From assembly GCA_021810985.1 (NCBI GenBank), contig JAJZQA010000060.1, positions 1 to 9,908 of the forward strand: a stretch of DNA of 9,908 nt, in the 5' to 3' direction. Position numbers and translations under genes: made by a program. The notes under the pieces were generated by a model. The model was not told the origin of the DNA and made no database searches. It saw only the letters and a list, made by a program, of their open reading frames with translations. The DNA is from Deltaproteobacteria bacterium (lineage in GTDB: Bacteria > Desulfobacterota > Desulfuromonadia > Geobacterales > Geobacteraceae). The stretch's first letter is position 1; each line of letters starts with the position of its first letter. This document shows positions 1-7,161 of this stretch, piece after piece.

Positions 1-1046
1 GTTGCGGCATTCCGGCGTGATGGCCTCTCGCCTTTTTCCAGCATCTGCGCAACCTTGGTCAGGGTGAGAAGCCCTTCGGTTACTAGATCCGCACCTTCAA
101 AAGTCGCAATGGGCGGAATGTCCCCGGCTGTGGGTTCGAGGTGGGCAACAATCGTACGATCCAGCTCCCGGGCTACAATATTAGCCGTCGTCCCGCCGCA
201 AATCACCTTCATCCCCTTGAACGAATCGAAGATATTCGCAAAATAGGCGTCACGATTCTGATGAAAGGGCGGTCCTGTCAAAACGAGCATGCGACGAGGC
301 TTCCTGAAGTAAAAAACGGCAACGGTCATGTCATCATAGGCATGGCCGCCCTCTTCCTTATCCAGCGCCTCAACGAGAATTTTGCCGGCAAGCGAGCGGG
401 CGGAAATCTGCGGATCGAGACACACTTGCTCGAGGACAAATCTTTTACACCCCTCAACCCTCCAGCCAAGCCGGAACTGTTCGGTCCCGATTCCCGACTG
501 GGAAATCCCGTCAGAAATGATGACCAGCCGATCCTCCGGCAAGGCCTGCAAGCTGTAGGTCTTCATTTTCCGGCCCTCAAGGGAAGGCGACTCGACTTCC
601 TTGAAAGGAACCGTTAACGCTTCGCCATCGCGAATCAGCAAAAAGGGCGGATTGTCCATCTCGACGATACTGATATCGGTCTGCATCCTGATATCAACGA
701 TTGTGTAAGTTGCGTAGCTGATATTCCTGATCCGGCACACCGGCAGGGCATTCATTATTGTTTCCGCGGAACAGATCAGATCAACATCGCTGGCGGTGAA
801 TTTCAGCGCCATGGTCGCGGTCATGGTTGAAAGAATGTTTGCCTTGAGTCCATGACCAAGCCCATCGGAAAGAACGGAAATAACGCGATCTTCTTCCGGA
901 AGCTTGTGCGTCATGAAGGAATCACCGCAAATGTCCTGACCATGTTTGTTCTGCCGGCAACACTCTATTTCGATAAAAAGATCATCAGGAATGACACTCT
1001 CCTTGATTTCCTCATTATCCGCGAGCGCGAATCTTCTAGACCACAT
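1..1046 (-). CDS. SpoIIE/PP2C-type serine phosphatase, C-terminus cut by window edge
   Basis: An open frame runs from an ATG at 1046 to the window edge (348 complete codons, no stop). The phosphatase domain covers about residues 35-247. The metal-binding acidic motifs of the SpoIIE/PP2C family are visible: GDS (Asp42), SDGLGHG (Asp61), ISDG (Asp179) and YDDMT (Asp238/239). No signal peptide or membrane segment is seen, so it should be cytoplasmic. After the phosphatase fold there is at least 100 further residues containing an ICGGTTANIVAREL stretch, whose role I do not know. The start overlaps the end of the sensory hydrogenase gene by 11 nt and has only a GAGG-like ribosome site, which points to translational coupling. 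Phosphatases of this type are known beside PAS-containing sensory [FeFe] hydrogenases. Inferred role: output of hydrogen sensing by dephosphorylating a partner protein. The substrate is not visible here. Family call is firm; the pathway role is inferred. Confidence 0.88.
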   Translation of the reverse strand, partial: MWSRRFALADNEEIKESVIPDDLFIEIECCRQNKHGQDICGDSFMTHKLPEEDRVISVLSDGLGHGLKANILSTMTATMALKFTASDVDLICSAETIMNALPVCRIRNISYATYTIVDIRMQTDISIVEMDNPPFLLIRDGEALTVPFKEVESPSLEGRKMKTYSLQALPEDRLVIISDGISQSGIGTEQFRLGWRVEGCKRFVLEQVCLDPQISARSLAGKILVEALDKEEGGHAYDDMTVAVFYFRKPRRMLVLTGPPFHQNRDAYFANIFDSFKGMKVICGGTTANIVARELDRTIVAHLEPTAGDIPPIATFEGADLVTEGLLTLTKVAQMLEKGERPSRRNAA

Positions 1047-2787
1047 TTGAACCATCCTCGGCCTCGTCCATGAGACGGATATCCTTGGAAGAAAAACCGT
1101 AGGCAAGTGATCTGAGGAGTATTTCGGTATCAGCCATATTTTCGCCAAGCCTGAAAGCGATTTCCTGGACTGTTTCCAGATTCTTCCGAATCACCTGTTT
1201 GGCCCGCTGGGCAATCTGTTCCCGATGCATTTCCGTATCGGTGACATCAAGGATGACGCCGCCGACTACCTGGTTGGTTTCTATGGTGAAGATCGTAATG
1301 TTGTAGATCTTGTTATTGATGTGCAGCGAATCGCGATGGAGATCCTGCCCCGTGAGCAGTACCGGGTGAAACAGGTCGGAGAATGGCACCAGCTTTTCGA
1401 GGCAGGCGCCCTCAAGTCCCGGCTGAATCTGGTTGACAAACAGGGACTCGGCGTCAAACATCCGGATGAAGTTCTCATTGCATTCAATGACCTTCATGTC
1501 GGCGCCGACAATGACGACACTCATCGGGATACAGCGGAGCAAGGCATTGGCCTTCTTTTGGGCTAATTTGCGCAGATGGGAGAGACACATGGAAGGTTCT
1601 GCCCGGCCTGTCAGCAAAGCACTGGCGAGAGTCCGGCAGGTATCATAGCCGCAGCCTCCGCAATTCAGCTCGTCCTCCGCCCGGTAAGCGCCAACCTGCT
1701 GAAGTGCCTTGCTGATCTGCTCTTCGGTATGATGCTGCACCGGAAGCGGCGCTTCCCGGTGCAGACCTTCGATCTCGACTAAAACATTCCGTTCGATGCG
1801 CCCGGTCGGCACATTGGCGCGATTATAGACTTCCAGTTCGTCCAGCAGGTACGGTCGCTGCTTGCTGGTGCAGGGACCATGTACACAACTTCCCTGGCAA
1901 GCGAGAATCTCGACAAAGACCCTGGTGTCAAGCTCATCGATTTTAAGACCGGTCAGCGCCCTGTTAATACAGTACACGCCTGCCAAGGTCATGAAACGGA
2001 CATCCGTGAAGTCACCCAACAAACGAATGGTCTCGTTCATCCCTCCTTCAACGGGATAGAGAGCTCCTTCACCTGCCGCTTCCGGCAGAAAGACATCCCC
2101 GCCTCTCGGGATCATCGTATCGAGGGCAATTGACTCCTCCGCGAACCAGCGGTGGAGATCCTGAAAGGTAAGGGCGACATCAAGGAGGTCTGGATGGCGA
2201 TCGGCTTCACGCTTTTTCGCGGCACAGGGGCCAATGAAAATGATGCCGATATCCTCGCCGTAAATCTTGCGCAGCAGCCGGCAGTGAGAAAGCAGCGGGG
2301 AAAAAATGGGGGTAACGGAGTCTGCCTGCTCAGGAAGGTATTTCTGGACGAAATCAACCGCGGCAGGACAGGCAGATGAAATGGTAAGCTTTGAGTCTCC
2401 CTGCCGAAGGTGCTCGGCGACTCGTGCGGAAACCTGTTGAGCGCCAAGGGCTGTTTCACTCACGCCACTGAAGCCCAATTTCTTCAGGGCGGCAATCAGG
2501 CAGGCGGGATCAAGACCGGCGAACTCGCCTACATAAGAGGGTGAAAGGGAGACATAAACATGGGATTTCCGCTTGAGCAGTTCCTTCGCTTGATCGAGGT
2601 CGTCACGGATTTTCTTCGCTTTCGTGGAGCAGACATCGACGCAGTGGCCGCAGAAGATACAGAGGTCGGAAGCGATAGAGGCCCGCCCCTCCTCAATCTC
2701 GATTGCCTTGACAGGGCACTTGCGGACACATTTAAAGCAATCCTGGCACTCGGTTTTTTCCGTATAGACAGGTTTTCTCGAATCCAT
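1036..2787 (-). CDS. hydS: Sensory [FeFe] hydrogenase with C-terminal PAS domain (HydS type)
   Basis: A 583-residue protein. Order of domains: two [4Fe-4S] ferredoxin motifs (Cys14/17/20/24 and Cys43/46/49/53); an H-cluster domain with SSACP (Cys140), GPCAAKK (Cys188) and EILACQGSC (Cys297 and Cys301); a CX2CX4CX16C cluster motif (Cys376/379/384/401); a PAS domain at about 415-520; and a helical tail. All four H-cluster ligands are kept, but residue 139, the proton-shuttle cysteine in catalytic enzymes, is alanine. These traits match group C sensory hydrogenases such as Thermotoga HydS, not a bulk H2 producer. I chose the ATG at 2787, 1 nt after the stop of the upstream gene; a TTG at 2814 would overlap that gene and add nine residues of little merit. 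The downstream phosphatase start overlaps its stop. The gene should act in the cytoplasm and needs HydE/F/G for maturation, all encoded nearby. Sensory function is inferred from family and context. Confidence 0.9.
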   Translation of the reverse strand: MDSRKPVYTEKTECQDCFKCVRKCPVKAIEIEEGRASIASDLCIFCGHCVDVCSTKAKKIRDDLDQAKELLKRKSHVYVSLSPSYVGEFAGLDPACLIAALKKLGFSGVSETALGAQQVSARVAEHLRQGDSKLTISSACPAAVDFVQKYLPEQADSVTPIFSPLLSHCRLLRKIYGEDIGIIFIGPCAAKKREADRHPDLLDVALTFQDLHRWFAEESIALDTMIPRGGDVFLPEAAGEGALYPVEGGMNETIRLLGDFTDVRFMTLAGVYCINRALTGLKIDELDTRVFVEILACQGSCVHGPCTSKQRPYLLDELEVYNRANVPTGRIERNVLVEIEGLHREAPLPVQHHTEEQISKALQQVGAYRAEDELNCGGCGYDTCRTLASALLTGRAEPSMCLSHLRKLAQKKANALLRCIPMSVVIVGADMKVIECNENFIRMFDAESLFVNQIQPGLEGACLEKLVPFSDLFHPVLLTGQDLHRDSLHINNKIYNITIFTIETNQVVGGVILDVTDTEMHREQIAQRAKQVIRKNLETVQEIAFRLGENMADTEILLRSLAYGFSSKDIRLMDEAEDGSNVV

Positions 2788-2788
2788 G

Positions 2789-3043
2789 CTACTCACCCGA
2801 GCACCTCCCGACAACCTGTTCCAGAAGCCCGGCCAGAATTTCCTGGCTCACCTCGTGATACATCTGGCCATTGATTTCGAGGTTCGGCCCCTTGCGGCAC
2901 TGCTCCTCACACCGGCTGCCCACCAGTTCAACCTCCGCGACAAATCCGTGCTCTTCCAAGTACGACTCGATGAATTCGAGATTTTTCCTGTTCCCCCGTC
3001 TGAAACAGGAGCTGCCCATGCAGATTTTAATTCTCGGCTTCAC
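2789..3043 (-). CDS. Small NuoE-like [2Fe-2S] thioredoxin-fold protein
   Basis: An 84-residue protein with four cysteines spaced as in the NuoE/HydC thioredoxin-like [2Fe-2S] fold: CX4C at Cys8/Cys13 and CX3C at Cys45/Cys49. It is about half the length of NuoE and lacks the N-terminal helical domain, so it is a stand-alone electron carrier domain. The start is a GTG at 3043, supported by a strong AAGGAG about 8 nt upstream; no ATG fits. It lies 16 nt after rex and its stop is 1 nt before the sensory hydrogenase start, so the three genes are almost certainly one transcript. By position it probably exchanges electrons with the sensory hydrogenase or with an NADH-linked hydrogenase outside the window. 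That partner assignment is inference; the cluster type is well supported by the cysteine pattern. Confidence 0.85.
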   Translation of the reverse strand: MKPRIKICMGSSCFRRGNRKNLEFIESYLEEHGFVAEVELVGSRCEEQCRKGPNLEINGQMYHEVSQEILAGLLEQVVGRCSGE

Positions 3044-3059
3044 GGAAAATCTCCTTCAA

Positions 3060-3710
3060 TCAGAGAGGGGACGGCATATTTCGAGACATCTTCACGCATA
3101 ACACCGCCAATCCTGAGGCCAGATCTTCCTTTTGAGTGATGACATCCGCAGGGACAACAATATTTTCCGAGGTATAGTTCCAGATGCCTCTGATGCCCGA
3201 AGAAACAAGCAGGTCCGTTATGTTCTGGGCATCAGCGGACGGAACAGTCAAAATCGCGAGACGTGCCCGAAGCCTGCCTAAAAGCTCTTCCAATCTGGTA
3301 ACGGCGAAAACAGGCACCCCGTGAACCGCTGTTCCGACCTTTTCCGGATCACTATCAAAACCAGCCAGAATTCTGAGCCTGAAATCCATCAACTCACGGT
3401 AGCCAAGAATCGAAGCACCCAACTGCCCGACCCCCACCAGGATAGCATCCAGATCTTCACCCCAGCCGAGGAACTCTTCAATCGAAGCAATCAGGCCGCT
3501 GATCGAGTAGCCGACGCGAGGAGTACCGGCGACGCGGGTCAATTCGAAATCTTTACGAACCAGGATTGGTTCAATGTTCAACTTTTCCGCCAGGAACGCG
3601 GACGAGACAAACTTCTCATCACACCGGGCAAGCTGCCGGAGGATGTGGAGGTATGCGGGAAGGCGCCTGACCGTGGGCAGCTTGTCGATTTTGAACACAT
3701 TCCGATCCAT
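3060..3710 (-). CDS. rex: Redox-sensing transcriptional repressor Rex
   Basis: A 216-residue protein, the usual length for Rex. Residues 1-75 form the winged-helix DNA-binding domain, with the family's KLPTVRRLPAYL opening and VRKDFELTRVAGTPRVGY recognition/wing segment. Residues about 85-200 form a Rossmann domain with the dinucleotide loop GVGQLGASI (93-101). Rex binds DNA when NADH is low and is released by NADH, derepressing fermentative and hydrogenase genes. The ATG at 3710 gives the expected N-terminus, although the ribosome site in front of it is weak. Rex is first in the operon with the [2Fe-2S] protein, sensory hydrogenase and phosphatase, preceded by a good promoter overlapped by inverted repeats, so autoregulation is likely. 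None of those repeats closely matches the classic TTGTGAA-N4-TTCACAA operator, so the operator is unproven. Confidence 0.92.
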   Translation of the reverse strand: MDRNVFKIDKLPTVRRLPAYLHILRQLARCDEKFVSSAFLAEKLNIEPILVRKDFELTRVAGTPRVGYSISGLIASIEEFLGWGEDLDAILVGVGQLGASILGYRELMDFRLRILAGFDSDPEKVGTAVHGVPVFAVTRLEELLGRLRARLAILTVPSADAQNITDLLVSSGIRGIWNYTSENIVVPADVITQKEDLASGLAVLCVKMSRNMPSPL

Positions 3711-3726
3711 TAAAAACTGCCAACAT

Positions 3727-3748
3727 AATAGCTATTTACGTAGTTATT
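3727..3748. promoter_or_regulatory. Second inverted repeat in the rex leader (candidate operator)
   Basis: AATAGCTA (3727-3734) and TAGTTATT (3741-3748) are inverted repeats with one mismatch and a 6-nt spacer. The repeat sits between the predicted transcription start and the rex ATG. Its 22-bp size suits binding of a dimeric repressor, and it may work together with the repeat at 3752-3767. Confidence 0.35.
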
Positions 3749-3751
3749 TAT

Positions 3752-3767
3752 CGATATTTTTTTATCG
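3752..3767. promoter_or_regulatory. Inverted repeat over rex -10 and start site (candidate operator)
   Basis: CGATA (3752-3756) and TATCG (3763-3767) form a perfect inverted repeat with a 6-T spacer. It overlaps the edge of the predicted -10 and the likely transcription start of rex, where a repressor would block initiation. Rex autoregulation is the simplest idea, but the sequence differs from the classic Rex box. Confidence 0.4.
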
Positions 3768-3795
3768 TATAGCATACCCTTTCAACCCAGGTCAA
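3766..3795 (-). promoter_or_regulatory. Probable sigma-70-type promoter of the rex operon
   Basis: Read on the minus strand, TTGACC (3795-3790) is followed after 18 nt by TATACG (3771-3766), with a TGC just before it that makes an extended -10. Transcription would start near 3759, leaving a leader of about 50 nt before the rex ATG. The surrounding DNA is far richer in A and T than the genes on either side, as expected of a promoter. Inferred from motifs only. Confidence 0.6.
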
Positions 3796-3802
3796 GCTAT
3801 TT

Positions 3803-3816
3803 GATAAACTTTTATC
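3803..3816. promoter_or_regulatory. Inverted repeat just upstream of the rex -35
   Basis: GATAAA (3803-3808) and TTTATC (3811-3816) are a perfect inverted repeat around a 2-nt spacer, starting 8 bp upstream of the predicted -35. It could be a binding site for an upstream regulator. It is short and lies in AT-rich DNA, so chance is possible. Confidence 0.3.
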
Positions 3817-3877
3817 TATAAAGATTTTTGCTCCCCTCTGAAGAGAATTTGTTTAAGGTAAACCGGCATAATTTGGC

Positions 3878-3908
3878 CCGGTTGGCACGAAAATCGCCTG
3901 CCAGCCGG
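3878..3908. repeat. 10-bp stem-loop containing a sigma-54-like motif
   Basis: CCGGTTGGCA (3878-3887) pairs with TGCCAGCCGG (3899-3908) across an 11-nt loop, with one G-U pair if transcribed from the plus strand. Within it, TGGCAC-N5-TCGC (3883-3897) has the GG-N10-GC spacing of a sigma-54 promoter pointing right, and another inverted repeat (AACCGG 3861-3866, CCGGTT 3878-3883) lies just upstream. No T-run follows on either strand, so it is not a typical terminator. Whether the promoter resemblance is real or a by-product of the stem is unknown. Confidence 0.4.
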
Positions 3909-4074
3909 AGGGGTGAAATTCAAGCAAGAAGGGGGGGGCTTACATAGGTGCAAAAAGTTGAGAGAGGCAGAAAAAAAGGGCTGGATGGTGAGAAGTGAAA
4001 AGCGTGACCTTGGAATGTTCGTACTGAGACATGCTATAAAAGTAATGGCTACTGGAACAGTAAGTATTCGAGTT

Positions 4075-4116
4075 AATCACCCCCAGTTCCCGCGCCTGCG
4101 GGACTTGGAGGTGATT
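4075..4116. repeat. Long imperfect hairpin in the hydF-rex gap
   Basis: An outer stem AATCACC/GGTGATT and an inner stem TCCCGC/GCGGGA around a GCCT loop are joined by CCA/TGG pairing with two mismatches, giving about 18 stacked positions. Four Ts follow on the plus strand and no T-run on the minus strand, so it is at best a weak terminator. The near symmetry means it can form from either transcript and could separate the two operons. Confidence 0.45.
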
Positions 4117-4193
4117 TTGGCAACAGCGAAAATTCACCGAGAGGGGAATTCCCGTAGCCAGAATGGCGCATCCGGCTTTTCTCCGCAACATAC

Positions 4194-4359
4194 TAGGAGC
4201 CTGCCGGACGTAGGGTGAATCTACTGCAAATCCGTCAGGGCGGCCCATATTTCGCCGCTTTTTTGGGCAATAGAACAACTATTACCCTGCAAAATCGACA
4301 AAATCTGTCCTCGCCCAGCCGGATTTTCGCTTTGATTTCCTAAGTCCGACAGGCTCCTA
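4194..4359. mobile_element. MITE-like element abutting the hydF stop codon
   Basis: GGAGCCTGCCGGAC (4196-4209) and its inverted copy GTCCGACAGGCTCC (4344-4357) match at 13 of 14 positions and are each flanked on the outside by TA, as for a TA-duplicating transposon. The similarity weakens but continues inward (TAGG...AATC in both arms). The interior is only about 134 bp and encodes no transposase. It holds hairpins GCCCA/TGGGC (4243-4268), AATAG/CTATT (4269-4283) and GACA/TGTC (4297-4309). Size, termini and lack of coding sequence fit a miniature inverted-repeat element moved in trans. The family is not assigned. Its right end supplies the stop codon of hydF. Confidence 0.65.
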
Positions 4360-5585
4360 ACGAGAGATACTTTGCTGATACACTTCAAGAGCTCCAGGGA
4401 AAGGCCGTAGTGCCCGCTCGAAAATTCCAAGCGAGTAGGCAATGGCCAGCCCGTAGTTGGTGATGGGGACCCCGGCCTGCTGACATCGGATTATGCGGGA
4501 CAGGACCTCGCGGCGGTTCCACATGCAGGCCCCGCAGTGCACCGCGAGCTTATAGGAGCTCAAATCATCAGGAAAGTCATGTCCCTGCACATGGGTAAAT
4601 TCCAGTTTTCCACCGACATACTGACGCAACCAGCGCGGAAGCTTCACCCGGCCGATATCCTCACCGATCGGATGATGGGAACAGGACTCGCAAATCAAGA
4701 CTTTATCCCCCGGAGCCAGGTTCTCGATGGCCAGGGCGCCGCGCACGAATTCCACCAGATCTCCCTTGAAGCGGGCAAAAAGAATCGAAAAGGAGGTCAT
4801 GAGGACATCATCAGGGGTATCGGCGGCAACCTTGAGAAACGCCTGTGAATCAGTTACCACCAAAGCGGGCGGCCGCTTCAGTCGATCGAGAGCATCGCGC
4901 AGCTCCCGCTCCTTGACCACCAGACAGTAGGCGTCATTATCGAGGATATCCCTGATCGACTGGACCTGGGGCAGGATGAGGCGGCCTTTCGGGGCTTCCA
5001 GATCGATCGGTATCACCAGGACCGCCAATTCACCTGCCGGGATCAGGTCGCCAATGATTGCCGGAGCATTGATGAACTCTTCCGGCGCGGCCTTGACCAA
5101 GGCTTCACGCAGATCGAGGACACCTTCTCCCCGGGCAGCGGACGTTTCGACGCAGGTGATCTGAAGCTCTCTGAGCCTGGCCTCCTGGGCAGTGTCCACA
5201 CTGGCCACATCCGTTTTATTGAAGACCACGATTACCGGTATTTTTCGTTCCCGGAGTTCAGCGAGGATTGTTTCCTCGAATTCACCCCATTCTCCGGCAA
5301 TCGTGACGATAATGCCGACATCGGTGCGGTCGAAGACCTGCTTGGTTTTCTGCACCCGCATCTCACCCAACGCACCCACATCATCAATACCGGCCGTGTC
5401 GATAAAGAGCACGGCGCCAATGGGAAGCAGCTCCATCGGCTTTTCAACCGGATCCGTCGTAGTACCGGCAATATCTGAAACAATCGAAACAGTCTGGCGG
5501 GTCAAGGAATTCAACAACGATGACTTTCCCACATTACGGCGGCCAAACAGTCCAATATGTAATCTGAAACCCTTGGGTGTATTCC

Positions 5586-5589
<4 letters not shown>
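4357..5589 (-). CDS. hydF: [FeFe]-hydrogenase H-cluster maturation GTPase HydF
   Basis: A 410-residue protein, normal full length for HydF. The N-terminal GTPase domain has the P-loop GRRNVGKS (16-23), a TTT switch (43-45), DTAG (64-67), NKTD (124-127) and ETSAARG (148-154). A middle dimerisation region is followed by the C-terminal cluster-binding domain with CSH (Cys303, His305) and HCGAC (His351, Cys352, Cys355), the three cysteines that bind the [4Fe-4S] cluster. HydF is the scaffold on which the diiron subcluster is assembled and from which it is passed to the apo-hydrogenase in the cytoplasm. The ATG at 5589 overlaps the aspA stop by 4 nt (ATGA) with AAGGAG upstream, so translation is coupled. 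The stop codon is TAG, formed by the TA and first G of the adjoining repeat element. The protein still has a normal-length C-terminus, so any insertion there was tolerated. Confidence 0.96.
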
Positions 5590-7004
<1,415 letters not shown>

Positions 7005-7071
7005 GGTCTCTTCTTACTACGGGGATTTGGTCTACACAGTTGTAACGGTGAGATATATTCTCTTGCGCACG

Positions 7072-7154
7072 ACAACGCACAGGTTCCTAATCTTCGACAG
7101 AAGGGCAAACACAAGGTTTGCCCCTACGAATGAGCCTGATTCATTGCGCGTTGT
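7072..7154. repeat. Nested palindromic repeat in the hydG-aspA gap
   Basis: The core is a hairpin with a perfect 8-bp stem, GGGCAAAC (7103-7110) and GTTTGCCC (7116-7123), around ACAAG and followed by CTAC. This resembles the short extragenic palindromes with a GTAGGGGC-type start that are scattered in many bacterial genomes. An outer pair, ACAACGCACA (7072-7081) and TGCGCGTTGT (7145-7154), matches at 9 of 10 positions when inverted. Together they make a foldable unit of 83 bp between two operon genes. It could be a REP-like element, and as RNA it could affect stability or reduce aspA/hydF expression relative to hydE/hydG. Confidence 0.5.
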
Positions 7155-7161
7155 GCAACGA

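Larger units (their letters stand above)
3817..4193. other. Intergenic stretch without a convincing gene, rich in stem-loops
   Basis: This part of the hydF-rex gap has open frames of about 100 codons on both strands, but none shows a ribosome site, a recognisable domain or protein-like composition, and they overlap one another. It contains a run of eight G (3931-3938), an A-rich purine tract (about 3968-4010), a small hairpin TACTG-GAA-CAGTA (4050-4062), a long hairpin (4075-4116) and the palindrome GGGAATTCCC (about 4144-4153). It may be decayed repeat DNA, a non-coding RNA or the long leader of an unseen transcript. I do not recognise an RNA family. Confidence 0.45.

Noticed and set aside
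2788..2814. TTG at 2814 as start of the sensory hydrogenase
   Set aside because: It would overlap the [2Fe-2S] gene by 26 nt and adds residues unlike the family; the ATG at 2787 directly after that gene's stop is more natural.
4144..4193. AGCCGGATGCG-like stretch on the minus strand resembling group II intron domains
   Set aside because: Only a short stretch is similar, the expected hairpin partner is absent, and no reverse transcriptase or intron ends are present.
3913..4218. Plus-strand frame of about 100 codons in the hydF-rex gap
   Set aside because: It lacks a recognisable domain, spans hairpins and the G8 run, and overlaps an equally long opposite-strand frame. It reads as a chance frame.
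3940..4278. Minus-strand frame of 112 codons in the same gap
   Set aside because: No ribosome site, starts inside the MITE-like element, and has no recognised motif.
4221..4442. Minus-strand frame running from within hydF into the repeat element
   Set aside because: It is an out-of-frame overlap of the hydF end with the repeat interior, with no independent evidence of expression.
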